DNA of 64,000 bases from Methylovirgula sp. 4M-Z18 (GTDB lineage: Bacteria > Pseudomonadota > Alphaproteobacteria > Rhizobiales > Beijerinckiaceae), in assembly GCF_037890675.1 (NCBI RefSeq), contig NZ_CP149574.1:558001-622000 (forward strand), in the 5' to 3' direction. The translations under genes and the position numbers were made by a program. Under the pieces are notes generated by a model. The model searched no databases and was not told where the DNA came from. It was given only the letters and a program-made list of their open reading frames with translations. Below, one piece after another: positions 8,556 through 17,343 of this stretch (position 1 is its first letter; every line of letters starts with the position of its first letter).

Positions 8556-9551
8556 TTACAGCATGCTCGGCAGCACGCGGTCCGGCGGACGGTGGCCGTC
8601 CATGAAGGTCTTGATGTTCACGATGACCTTCTCGCCCATGTCGATACGGCCTTCGACCGTGGCCGAGCCCATATGCGGCAGCAAGGTCACGCGGCCGGCT
8701 TTCGCCAGTTTCAGCAGTTTCGGCGAGACAGCCGGCTCATGCTCGAAAACGTCGAGGCCGGCGCCGGCGATTTCGCCGGCTTCCAGCATGCGCGTCAGGG
8801 CGTTTTCGTCGATGATTTCGCCGCGCGCCGTATTCACGATGATCGCGGTGGGGCGCAGATATTTGAGCCGCCGGGCGGAGAGCAGGTGATAGGTTGCCGG
8901 CGTGTGCGGGCAATTGACCGAGACGATGTCCATGCGCGCCAGCATCTGATCGAGCGAATCCCAATAGGTCGCCTCGAGTTGCTCCTCGGTCGCGGGGTCG
9001 ACGCGGCGGCGGTTGTGGTAATGGATCGATAGACCGAAAGCCTTGGCGCGGCGCGCGAGGGCCGTGCCGATGCGACCCATGCCGACGATGCCGAGCCGCT
9101 TGCCGGTGATGCGACGGCCGAGCATCCAGGTCGGCGACCAGCCGGCCCAATCGCCGTCCGTCACGACGCGCGCGCCCTCCGTGATGCGGCGGGCCACCGC
9201 CATGATCAGGGCCATGGTCATATCGGCGGTGTCTTCGGTCAGAACGCCAGGCGTGTTCGTCACAGTGATGCCGCGCCGCAGCGCAGACGTGACGTCCACA
9301 TTGTCGACGCCGTTGCCGAAATTGGCGATCAGCTTCATCTGCTCGCCGGCCTGCGCGATGAGGCCCGAATCGATTCGGTCGGTGACGGTCGGTACCAGCA
9401 CGTCGGCCACCCGCATCGCTTCGGCGAGATCGGATTGGGACATGGGCCGGTCGTCATCATTCAGCCGCGTATCAAACAATTCGCGCATGCGGGTCTCGAT
9501 CAGATCCGGCAATTTACGCGTCACAACGACAAGAGGTCTCTTCTTGGTCAT
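8556..9551 (-). CDS. D-isomer-specific 2-hydroxyacid dehydrogenase (glyoxylate reductase-like)
   Basis: A 331-aa cytoplasmic NAD(P)H enzyme reducing 2-oxoacids such as glyoxylate or hydroxypyruvate. The cofactor motif is GMGRIGTALARRAKAFG. The catalytic trio is visible as Arg in NTARGEIID, Glu in LDVFEHEPAV, and His in LLPHMGSAT. The start was moved to ATG 9551 (MTKKRPLVVVTRK), which has GAGGGG upstream, because the 14 extra N-terminal residues of the longer frame are unlike the family. It stands alone. The exact substrate is uncertain (glyoxylate, hydroxypyruvate and gluconate reductases look alike here). Confidence 0.87.
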   Translation of the reverse strand: MTKKRPLVVVTRKLPDLIETRMRELFDTRLNDDDRPMSQSDLAEAMRVADVLVPTVTDRIDSGLIAQAGEQMKLIANFGNGVDNVDVTSALRRGITVTNTPGVLTEDTADMTMALIMAVARRITEGARVVTDGDWAGWSPTWMLGRRITGKRLGIVGMGRIGTALARRAKAFGLSIHYHNRRRVDPATEEQLEATYWDSLDQMLARMDIVSVNCPHTPATYHLLSARRLKYLRPTAIIVNTARGEIIDENALTRMLEAGEIAGAGLDVFEHEPAVSPKLLKLAKAGRVTLLPHMGSATVEGRIDMGEKVIVNIKTFMDGHRPPDRVLPSML

Positions 9552-9785
9552 CGCGGTTCCACCCCTCACATCCCGTTCGAACTCATCATCCATTCTAACT
9601 AACTATTAATTGTGCCTGATGCGGCAAATGATACAAGTTCGAAAGTCTTTTCATCTAGCGTTAACTGTCCCTCGGGACATTGGGGCCAGAACAAGTCGAC
9701 CTTGGCGCCGGCCAGTCTGGCCTCTGTAGCAGATGGTCCGGCAAAGGCAAAATACGGTCGATCGAGACAGGACGAGGCGGTAAAT

Positions 9786-10373
9786 ATGGATTCTTTGCGG
9801 GGGTGCGCGGCGGACAAAGCGCGTGGGATGGGACGTCGGCCGGTCCTGCGCCTGTTGGTCTCTGGCCTTGTTGCCATGTCGGTCCTGCCCTACGGAGCGA
9901 TCGGGGCCCGTGCCGAACAGGTCGGCACCGTCACAGGCCTGCCGCTGCCGCGTTACGCCAGCCTGCGCTCCAGCCAGGTCAATCTGCGCGAGGGTCCGTC
10001 GAAAGATCATCGCGCGACCTGGATCTTCCAGCGGGCCGGTCTGCCGGTCGAAATCACCGCCGAATTCGAGACGTGGCGCAAGATCCGCGATTCGGAAGGC
10101 TCGGAGGGCTGGGTCCTCAATTCGCTTCTGTCCGGCCGCCGCACGGCGCTCGTCGCCCCGTGGAAAAAGGGCGAAAACATTCCCCTCTACAGCAAGGCGT
10201 CCGACAATGCCTCGCTGGCGGCGCAACTGCAAAGCGGCGTGATCGGCAATATCAAGAAATGCGACGGGACCTGGTGCCGCGTTTTCGGCCAGGGGGCCGG
10301 CGGCGAAAGCTACGATGGCTATATCCGGCAGCAGAATCTCTGGGGTGTCTACCCGAACGAAGTGGTCGACTAG
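9786..10373 (+). CDS. Exported SH3-domain protein
   Basis: A 195-aa protein with an N-terminal hydrophobic signal (VLRLLVSGLVAMSVLPYGAIGARA) and two bacterial SH3-like units. The first contains SQVNLREGPSKDHRATWIF and GWVLNSLLSGRR; the second, starting near WKKGENIPLYSKA, ends CDGTWCRVFG and YIRQQNLWGVYPNE. SH3 proteins of this group usually bind the cell wall or periplasmic partners, but a specific role is unknown. The start at ATG 9786 follows GACGAGGCGG; the longer upstream frame lacks protein character. It converges on irr. Confidence 0.85.
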   Translation: MDSLRGCAADKARGMGRRPVLRLLVSGLVAMSVLPYGAIGARAEQVGTVTGLPLPRYASLRSSQVNLREGPSKDHRATWIFQRAGLPVEITAEFETWRKIRDSEGSEGWVLNSLLSGRRTALVAPWKKGENIPLYSKASDNASLAAQLQSGVIGNIKKCDGTWCRVFGQGAGGESYDGYIRQQNLWGVYPNEVVD

Positions 10374-10393
10374 ATCGCTCGCCTTGAGCCGAA

Positions 10394-10867
10394 TCAGCTC
10401 TTCTTGCGCAGCCTGACGATCACGTCGACGCGGGCGATTTCCATCCCCTCGGGGACATCCGGCAATTGCGCGACGGCGATGCCGGCGCCCGGAATGTCGA
10501 CCAGCGCATTCGACTCTTCCATCAGGAAGTGATGGTGATCGGAGACATTGGTGTCGAAGTAGGTCTTCGACCCATCCACGGCGATTTCGCGCAGCAGCCC
10601 CGCTTCGGTGAATTGATGCAGGGTGTTGTAGACCGTTGCCAGCGAGATCGGTACACGGGCGCCGCTTGCTTCCTCGAACAGGCGCTCGGCGGTAATGTGC
10701 CGGTCGCCCTTCCCGAACAGCAGCCAGCCGAGCGCGACCCGCTGCCGAGTCGGGCGCAGGCCTGACTGGCGCAGCTTGGCGCGCAATTCATGCACCGGGC
10801 AACCGTGCATATTGTCATGCCCGGTGGGGCGCATTGCGGGTCTCGTCACGATTTCAGGTCTCGACAT
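10394..10867 (-). CDS. irr: Iron response regulator Irr (Fur superfamily)
   Basis: Irr is the haem-sensing Fur-family regulator of iron and haem genes in Hyphomicrobiales. Seen are a heme regulatory-like GCPVH near the N-terminus, a winged helix (GLRPTRQRVALGWLLFGKGD, then PISLATVYNTLHQFTEAGLL), and the His-rich DHHHFLMEE motif that binds haem in place of the usual Fur metal site. The start is uncertain: ATG 10867 gives 157 aa, close to known Irr lengths, while 10900 and 10822 are alternatives with no better ribosome site. The regulator is about 90 bp from the MFS gene and on the same strand. Confidence 0.93.
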   Translation of the reverse strand: MSRPEIVTRPAMRPTGHDNMHGCPVHELRAKLRQSGLRPTRQRVALGWLLFGKGDRHITAERLFEEASGARVPISLATVYNTLHQFTEAGLLREIAVDGSKTYFDTNVSDHHHFLMEESNALVDIPGAGIAVAQLPDVPEGMEIARVDVIVRLRKKS

Positions 10868-10961
10868 AGCCTTAGGGTTTTCTGATCGGCGCACTTCCAT
10901 AGGATAAATAATAGGGAGTTGGGTGGCAATTCGCAACTTTTAGGCAAAAAGTCTTACAGAT

Positions 10962-12179
10962 TCAGCCTCCTTGCCTCGGCCGAACGGCCAGGCGAAGGGC
11001 GCCGCAGGCGGTCAGGGCGGCGGTGATCAGCAGGCCGAGGCGATATGAGTCGCTCAGGCCCAAGAGGCCGGCGAACAGAACGGGGCCGATGACGAAGCCG
11101 ATGTAATAGACAAGCGTGACGCCGGATGTCGCCTCGCTCACTTCGCCGGGCAGGGCCGCTCGCGCCGCCTCGGCCAGGCAGATGCCGGCCCAGGAGGCGC
11201 AGGCGAGCCCGCTGATGCTCGCGAGCAGGATGAAGGCTGCCGGCGGCCAGGCGGCGGACGAGAAGGCGAAAGCCGCCACCGCCAGCGCCGAGGTCAGGCT
11301 GGAGGCACGCAAAATCGCCATGCTGGCGTTGAACCGGTCGGCGAGCCATCCGAGCAGAACGCGGCCCACGACGCCGCTGACCTGCAGGACGGCGAAGATC
11401 GTGCCCGCGACCTGTAGATCGAAATGCAGCGAGGCGACCAGATAGGTGATCAGATAGGCGTATATGACGCCCTGTCCGACCGAATTGCAGAAGGCGACGA
11501 AGCTCATCTGCACAAGGCGCGGGCTGCGCGCGACGCAGCGGAAGGGCGCTGAGAGGTTGCCGGCCGACAAGAAGATATTGAACCCGAGCGGCTGGCGCGG
11601 GTCACGGTCCCGGTCGAGCTTGTCGCGCACCGGCTGGACGAGCAGGGCGCTCGCCAAGGTCACCAGCATCAAAATCGCGATCGTCCCCGGCAATCCCGTG
11701 TGCGCGACGAAAAAGGGCAGGGCGACGCCGGCGACGATCCCGGCGAGCGGCACCGCCGCCTGCTTGATCGAGAAGATCAGGGTGCGGCGATGGGCGGGCG
11801 AATAGCGCAAGAGGAGGTCGCTGCCCGCCGGCGCCGACGTACCGTAGCCGCAGCCGCACAACAGGTTCATCAGGGCGATCGGCAGCCAGAACGGAAAGAC
11901 CAGCAGACCGAGGCCGGCGACGCCGAGCAGCAACCCGATCTGCAGGGTGCGGATATTGCCGGAATGGCGGATGAGCGGCGTTCCGGCGACCAGGAAGATC
12001 ATGGCGCCGATCGTGTTCATCGCGTCGAACAGGCCAACCAGCGACGGGTCGAGCCCGGCCTGCGGCAGCAAAGTCGGGGCGATCGTGGGGATTACGCGGC
12101 TGAGCAGCGACAGGATGGTCTGGATGAACATCGTCACTGCCAGCGGCGTGCGCCAATCCATGGCTCGGGTGGCACTCAT
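10962..12179 (-). CDS. MFS transporter
   Basis: A 405-aa inner-membrane protein with about 12 hydrophobic segments, in the two six-helix blocks of the major facilitator superfamily. The cytoplasmic loop after helix 2 (PLIRHSGNIRTLQIG) and the equivalent in the second half (GWLADRFNASMAILRAS) match the MFS loop motif. Substrate is not readable. It lies upstream of irr on the same strand and is divergent from the enolase-superfamily gene. I saw no Irr operator. Confidence 0.85.
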   Translation of the reverse strand: MSATRAMDWRTPLAVTMFIQTILSLLSRVIPTIAPTLLPQAGLDPSLVGLFDAMNTIGAMIFLVAGTPLIRHSGNIRTLQIGLLLGVAGLGLLVFPFWLPIALMNLLCGCGYGTSAPAGSDLLLRYSPAHRRTLIFSIKQAAVPLAGIVAGVALPFFVAHTGLPGTIAILMLVTLASALLVQPVRDKLDRDRDPRQPLGFNIFLSAGNLSAPFRCVARSPRLVQMSFVAFCNSVGQGVIYAYLITYLVASLHFDLQVAGTIFAVLQVSGVVGRVLLGWLADRFNASMAILRASSLTSALAVAAFAFSSAAWPPAAFILLASISGLACASWAGICLAEAARAALPGEVSEATSGVTLVYYIGFVIGPVLFAGLLGLSDSYRLGLLITAALTACGALRLAVRPRQGG

Positions 12180-12367
12180 GCGGCAGACAATGCAGACAAA
12201 CGGTTTGACCGCGCACGGCGCGCGGCGATAGCTTTGCAGATGATCACGGGAGACTCGAAAGGGCGACGCTGGAGGCGCATGACAAACGCTTGCGGCACTG
12301 GGGTCAAGTTTCGTTTTTTCTGCGCAGCATTGCGCGGCGGTCGGGGCAGGGCGAGGGCGGACGGCAA

Positions 12368-13579
12368 ATGAAGATTCAGGATCTCAAAACATTCGTCGTC
12401 GGCAATCCGCCGCCGCGGGCCGGCGGGCGGTATTTCATCTTCGTCAAACTGATCACCGACAATGGCATCGAGGGCGTCGGCGAAGTCTATGCCGCAAGCT
12501 TCGGTCCGCAGGCGATGGTCGCCATGATCAAGGATGTTTTCGAGCATCATGTGCTTGGCGCCGATCCGTTCCAGATCGAGCTTTTGTGGCGCAACGTCTA
12601 TGGGCGTGGCTATTCGATGCGGCCCGACATTTCGCTGATGGGCGTTCTCTCCGGCATCGAACTCGCCTTGTGGGACATTGTCGGCAAGGCGGTCGGCAAG
12701 CCGGTCTATGCGCTGCTCGGCGGCAAGGTGCATGAGCGTTTGCGCTCCTATACCTATCTTTATCCGCGTTCCGACGAGGGCGACGCCTATGCCGATCCGG
12801 CCGTTTATCGCGATCCGGATGCGGCGGCCGAACGCGCGCTGGAATATGTCGCCATGGGCTTCACGGCCCTCAAGTTCGATCCGGCCGGACCTTATTCGAC
12901 GCTCGATCCGCGCCAGCCTTCGCTCGCCCGGCTCGACCTGAGCGAAGCCTTTTGCAAGGCGATCCGCGCTGCGGTCGGCGATAAATGCGACCTTTTGTTC
13001 GGGACGCACGGCCAGTTCACGACATCGGGTGCGATCCGTCTCGCGCGGCGGATCGAGCCTTACGATCCCTTGTGGTTCGAAGAGCCGGTGCCGCCGGAAA
13101 TGCCCGAGCAGATGGCGCGCGTCGCGGCGCAGACGACAATCCCGATCGCAACTGGCGAACGCCTGACCACCAAATACGAGTTCGCCCGGGTGCTCGAGCT
13201 CAAAGCCGCATCGATCCTGCAAATGGCGATCGGCCGCGTCGGCGGGCTGTTGGAGGCCAAAAAGATCGCGTCCATGGCGGAGGCGCATTACGCGCAAGTT
13301 GCGCCACACCTCTATTGCGGCCCGGTCGAAGGCGCGGCCAATATTCAGCTCGGGGCCTGCAGCCCGAATTTTCTGATCTTGGAGAGCATCGAGACCTGGA
13401 GCGGATTTCACGCGAAAATTCTCAAAAAGCCGATTCTCTGGCAGGACGGCTATGTCATCCCTTCGAACGAGCCGGGGCTCGGCGTGGAACTGGACGAAGA
13501 CGTGGCGGCGAGCCACCCTTATGAGGGCAAGGAACTCCACCTCATGCCGCATTTCGGGCCGGTCGGCGCGCGCGACTAG
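12368..13579 (+). CDS. Mandelate racemase/muconate-lactonizing (enolase superfamily) protein, atypical active site
   Basis: A 403-aa enolase-superfamily protein whose layout resembles sugar-acid dehydratases such as galactonate dehydratase. The capping domain spans roughly residues 1-125, then the barrel. Clear pieces are WFEEPVPPE and TGERLTTKYE (two metal-ligand Glu) and APHLYCGP (His). In place of the usual Asp of the first metal ligand there is LLFGTHGQF, the KxK pair reads ALKFDP, and the Asp of the His-Asp dyad is not visible in LQMAIGRVGG. It is therefore a divergent subgroup of unknown substrate. The start at ATG 12368 has GGCGAGGGCGG upstream. It may be linked to the ABC importer that follows. 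Confidence 0.85.
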   Translation: MKIQDLKTFVVGNPPPRAGGRYFIFVKLITDNGIEGVGEVYAASFGPQAMVAMIKDVFEHHVLGADPFQIELLWRNVYGRGYSMRPDISLMGVLSGIELALWDIVGKAVGKPVYALLGGKVHERLRSYTYLYPRSDEGDAYADPAVYRDPDAAAERALEYVAMGFTALKFDPAGPYSTLDPRQPSLARLDLSEAFCKAIRAAVGDKCDLLFGTHGQFTTSGAIRLARRIEPYDPLWFEEPVPPEMPEQMARVAAQTTIPIATGERLTTKYEFARVLELKAASILQMAIGRVGGLLEAKKIASMAEAHYAQVAPHLYCGPVEGAANIQLGACSPNFLILESIETWSGFHAKILKKPILWQDGYVIPSNEPGLGVELDEDVAASHPYEGKELHLMPHFGPVGARD

Positions 13580-13938
13580 CGCCGCTGAAATTTGCGCTAT
13601 TTTATCCAAATAAGGCATGGGTTGGGGCGATTTTCCGCCTCTTTCGAGGATGCGACGCAAATTTTCGTTCCTCGCCAATTTATTTTGCCTCAGCGCAACC
13701 AATCCGCGATTTTTTAGATGCTCATATCGCGAAATTGTGCATCGTATTATGAAAATCTTACGTCACTCTGATGGACCGTCGCGCTTTGGGGAGAGGGCGC
13801 CACGATCCGGGCGAGGATATCGCCTTAAAACGGCCGCTTTACGGAAAGTGCGAATTTTCCGCTTTGCGGGTTCGATATGTGTCGTATGCTGAACTGATCC
13901 CAGGTTTTTAGGGAATGCGCGTACGTTGGAGGGGAAGT
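13580..13938. other. 359-bp intergenic region upstream of the ABC importer
   Basis: No convincing gene. It is AT-richer than its surroundings, especially 13640-13770, and must carry the promoter of the ABC importer operon, but I could not settle on -35/-10 boxes. A strong ribosome site (GGAGGGGAAGT) closes it just before ATG 13939. Confidence 0.5.
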
Positions 13939-15531
13939 ATGAGCGAGCTCGAATATCTGAAAAATCAACACAAATTGGGGCGTCTTTCGCGGCGCGAATT
14001 TATGGGCCGTTCGGCCGCCTTGGGCGCGTCGGCAGCGACCATTGCGACCATGGTTGCCGAGGTCGACGCCCATGCGGAAGAGACACCGAAAAGCGGCGGC
14101 ACGCTGAAGCTCGGCCTCGGTGGCGGCAGTACGACCGACAGCGTGGACGTAACGAGCTACAATGACTCGGTCATGATCGATACATCGCCGGCGATTTTCA
14201 ATTCGATCGTCGAGTGGGGTCACGACGGGAAGACGAAGCCCGAACTCGCCGAAAGCTGGGAAGCCAAGCCCGGCGCGCAAGAGTGGATTTTCAACCTGCG
14301 CAAGGACGTGAAGTTCCACAACGGCAAGGCGATGACGGCGGACGACGTCATCTATTCACTCAACCTCCATCGTGGCGAATCCAAATCCGGCGGCGCGGCA
14401 GCCATCAAGAATGTGAAGGACATCAAGAAGCTCACCGACAATCAGATTTCGATTCTGCTCGAAAGCGCCGACGCGGACTTCACCTACAACCTGACCGACT
14501 ATCACATGAAAGTCGTGCCGAACGGCTTCACGGATTGGGCCAATCCGATCGGCACCGGCGCTTATACGATCGAGAAGTTCGAACCCGGCGTCCGTGTGCT
14601 CTTGAAAAAGGCCAATGGCGACTATTGGAAGAAAGATCGCGGACATGCCGATTCGATCGAGATCACGGTGATCAATGACGGCGCCGCCCGTCTGAACGCG
14701 GTGATTTCGGGTCAGGTCGACGCCATCAACCGGGTCGATCCGAAGGCTGTCGGGCTGCTGCAAAAGAGCAGCAAGCTCGATCTCGTGCGCGCGCCGGGTG
14801 GCTGGCACACCGTGATGGCGATGACGGTCGATCAGGCACCCTATACCAATGCCGATCTTCGCCTCGCCATGAAATATGCGATGGATCGCGAGCAGATCAT
14901 GAAGGCGTTGTTCCAGGGCTACGGCCAGATCGGCAACGATCACCCGATCCCGAAGACCGACCCGTATTTCAACACCGAACTCGCGGTCCGCAAGCACGAT
15001 CCGGACAAGGCCACTTTCTACTTCAAGAAAGCCGGCCTCACCGATCCGAAGATCGTGCTGCAGGTTTCGGACGCCGCCTTCAACGGTGCCGTCGACATGG
15101 CGACGCTGCTGCAGTCGAGCTGCCAGAAGAGCGGCATTCCGATGGACGTGAAGAAGGAGTCGGCTGACGGCTTCTGGAGCAATGTGTGGTTGAAAGGCGC
15201 ATTCGTCGCAAGTTATTGGGGCGGCCGCGCGGCAGCAACGCAGATGCTCGACACGGCCTATCAGGCCAAGGCGGCCTGGAACGAAACCCATTGGAACAAC
15301 GAGAAGTTCGAAAAGCTTCTCCGCGACGCCAAGGCCGAAACCGACGAAGCCAAGCGCAAGAGCTACATCTGGGAGATGCAGGCGATGCTCTCCGACGAAG
15401 GCGGTGCCCTCATCCCCGTATTCAAGGACTGGCTGCAAGCCGGGTCGAAGAAGATTGGCGGTCTCGCACCGACCAGCGGCTTCGATATGAACAACGGCTA
15501 TGTCTGCGAGCAGGCTTGGGTGAAGGCGTAA
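13939..15531 (+). CDS. ABC transporter substrate-binding protein, peptide/opine family, Tat-exported
   Basis: A 530-aa periplasmic binding protein of the dipeptide/oligopeptide family (SBP_bac_5). The N-terminus carries a twin-arginine signal: SRREFMGRSAALGASAA with the Arg pair at residues 18-19 and cleavage after DAHA, so it is probably exported folded. Body features are PELAESWEAKPGAQEWIFNL, FHNGKAMTADDVIYSL and GTGAYTIEKFEPG, typical of the family. Ligand could be a peptide, a sugar acid or another compound. It is the first gene of a five-gene operon. Confidence 0.92.
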   Translation: MSELEYLKNQHKLGRLSRREFMGRSAALGASAATIATMVAEVDAHAEETPKSGGTLKLGLGGGSTTDSVDVTSYNDSVMIDTSPAIFNSIVEWGHDGKTKPELAESWEAKPGAQEWIFNLRKDVKFHNGKAMTADDVIYSLNLHRGESKSGGAAAIKNVKDIKKLTDNQISILLESADADFTYNLTDYHMKVVPNGFTDWANPIGTGAYTIEKFEPGVRVLLKKANGDYWKKDRGHADSIEITVINDGAARLNAVISGQVDAINRVDPKAVGLLQKSSKLDLVRAPGGWHTVMAMTVDQAPYTNADLRLAMKYAMDREQIMKALFQGYGQIGNDHPIPKTDPYFNTELAVRKHDPDKATFYFKKAGLTDPKIVLQVSDAAFNGAVDMATLLQSSCQKSGIPMDVKKESADGFWSNVWLKGAFVASYWGGRAAATQMLDTAYQAKAAWNETHWNNEKFEKLLRDAKAETDEAKRKSYIWEMQAMLSDEGGALIPVFKDWLQAGSKKIGGLAPTSGFDMNNGYVCEQAWVKA

Positions 15532-15535
15532 GATC

Positions 15536-16486
15536 ATGGGAAAACTGATCGCGCAACGCCTTGGGTTGGCGGTGGTAACCCTTGCGGCTTTTTCCGTGCT
15601 GATTTTCGCCGGCACGGAAATTCTGCCCGGCGACTTGGCGTCGGCGATCTTGGCAAACAACGCAACGCCCGAGAATCTCGCGGCGTTGCGTCATCAGCTC
15701 CATCTGGACCTGCCGGCCTACGTGCGGTTCTGGAATTGGGCCAGCGGTGTCGCCTTTCACGCCGATTTCGGGACGTCGCTTGCCAGCGGCCAGCCGGTGC
15801 TGGACGAAATCATTCCGCGCCTGAAGAACACGATGTTTCTGGCGCTCGCGGCAGCCATCGTGTCGGTGCCGCTGTCGGTCGTTCTCGGCCTGACGGCGGC
15901 CATCAAGCAAGGCAGCGTTTATGACCGCCTCGTCAACGTCGTCACCCTGATGACGATTTCGGTGCCCGAATATTTCATGGGCTATATTCTCATCACGATC
16001 TTCGCGATGCAGCTTGGCTGGTTCTCGCCGATTTCGAACGTGACGCCGGAAATGCCGTTCTTCGAGCGCATTCTCTACACGATCCTGCCGATGTCGACGC
16101 TCGTGCTCGTCGTCGTTGCGCATATGATGCGCATGACACGCGCTTCGGTGCTCGCCATCATGGCCAGTCCCTATATCGAAATGGCGATCCTGAAGGGCAT
16201 TCCGAAGTGGCGAATCGTCGTGCAGCACGCGCTGCCGAACGCGCTTGCGCCGATCATCAGCGTCATTGCGATCAATCTCGCCTATCTCATCACCGGCGTG
16301 GTGCTCGCGGAAGTTGTGTTCGTCTACCCCGGCCTCGGCCAATTCATGGTCGACTCGGTGTCGAAGCGCGACATGCCGATGGTGCAAGGGTGCGGCCTGA
16401 TCTTTGCGGCAGCTTATATTATGCTGAATATGATCGCCGACGTTCTCGCCATCATGACCAATCCGAGATTGCGTCATCCACGCTAA
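15536..16486 (+). CDS. ABC transporter permease (DppB/OppB type)
   Basis: A 316-aa inner-membrane permease with six predicted helices. It starts MGKLIAQRLGLAVVTLAAFSVLIF, has the long periplasmic loop after helix 1 (ILPGDLASAIL), and the EAA coupling loop around EMAILKGIPKWRIVVQHALPNA. It pairs with the DppC-type permease downstream to form the channel for the cargo bound by the upstream protein. Only four bases separate it from the binding-protein stop. Confidence 0.93.
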   Translation: MGKLIAQRLGLAVVTLAAFSVLIFAGTEILPGDLASAILANNATPENLAALRHQLHLDLPAYVRFWNWASGVAFHADFGTSLASGQPVLDEIIPRLKNTMFLALAAAIVSVPLSVVLGLTAAIKQGSVYDRLVNVVTLMTISVPEYFMGYILITIFAMQLGWFSPISNVTPEMPFFERILYTILPMSTLVLVVVAHMMRMTRASVLAIMASPYIEMAILKGIPKWRIVVQHALPNALAPIISVIAINLAYLITGVVLAEVVFVYPGLGQFMVDSVSKRDMPMVQGCGLIFAAAYIMLNMIADVLAIMTNPRLRHPR

Positions 16487-16509
16487 AAGGTTGTTGGGGG
16501 AGAAAAAGC

Positions 16510-17343
16510 GTGAAGCTCTTCGGTTACAGACTGACCTTAACGGCGCAAATCGGCCTCGTCATCATCGCACTCAACGTCATTATGGCGGTGTTCGCGCCCT
16601 TGATCGCGCCCTATAGCCCGCTCGATCCCGACGATGCGGCGGGCGCCTATGCCGACCCGAGCTGGGCCCATTGGCTCGGCACCGATCAGATCGGCCGTGA
16701 TCTCTTAAGTCGCATCATCTACGGCGCACGCCTCTCGATCGGCATTTCGATCGCCGCGACCCTCCTGTCGTTTTTCATCGGGATCACCGCGGGCTTCACA
16801 GCCGCGGTCTCGAACCGCTGGGTCGACATGGCCATGTCGCGTTTCGTCGATCTTCTGCTCTCGATCCCGACTCTGATCGCCGCCTTCATCGTGATTTCGG
16901 CGCTCGGCACCGGCATGCCGGTGCTGATCCTTACCATCGCCATTCTCGATTCGACGAAAGTGTTCCGGTTGGCCCGCGCGGTCGCCATGAACATCACGGT
17001 GATGGAATTCGTGGAATCGGCGCGTCTGCGCGGCGAGGGCCTCTGGTGGATCATCCGGCGCGAAATCCTGCCCAATGCGGTGCCGCCGTTGGTCGCGGAA
17101 TTCGGCTTGCGGTTTTGTTTCACCTTCTTGACGGTCGCCGCCTTGAGCTTCCTCGGCCTTGGCATTCAGCCGCCGCAGGCCGACTGGGGCGGTCTCGTGA
17201 AGGATCTTAAAGATGTGATCACGCTTGGCGGCACGGCGCCGCTCTATCCGGCCGCGGCCATCGCAATTCTGTCGATCGGCGTCAATTTCGTTGTCGACTG
17301 GATGCTGGCGATCCACTCGAAGGGTCATGGAGAGGGCGCATGA
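16510..17343 (+). CDS. ABC transporter permease (DppC/OppC type)
   Basis: A 277-aa permease. GTG 16510 after GGGGGAGAAA is the start; the frame is open further upstream only by chance overlap with the previous gene. It contains the N-terminal OppC-like segment (PLIAPYSPLDPDD, HWLGTDQIGRDLLSRIIYGA), five or six membrane helices, and the EAA loop ESARLRGEGLWWIIRREILP. It overlaps the ATPase gene by four bases (ATGA), indicating translational coupling. It pairs with the DppB-type permease. Confidence 0.93.
   Translation: MKLFGYRLTLTAQIGLVIIALNVIMAVFAPLIAPYSPLDPDDAAGAYADPSWAHWLGTDQIGRDLLSRIIYGARLSIGISIAATLLSFFIGITAGFTAAVSNRWVDMAMSRFVDLLLSIPTLIAAFIVISALGTGMPVLILTIAILDSTKVFRLARAVAMNITVMEFVESARLRGEGLWWIIRREILPNAVPPLVAEFGLRFCFTFLTVAALSFLGLGIQPPQADWGGLVKDLKDVITLGGTAPLYPAAAIAILSIGVNFVVDWMLAIHSKGHGEGA

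Noticed and set aside
9594-9785. N-terminal extension of the SH3 protein frame
   Set aside because: The signal peptide and a ribosome site place the start at 9786.
12176-13702. 508-codon minus-strand frame opposite the enolase-superfamily gene
   Set aside because: Arg/Asp/His-rich shadow frame; the plus-strand protein carries clear family motifs.
14356-15660. 434-codon minus-strand frame opposite the binding-protein gene
   Set aside because: Shadow of a well-supported gene with a Tat signal and family motifs.
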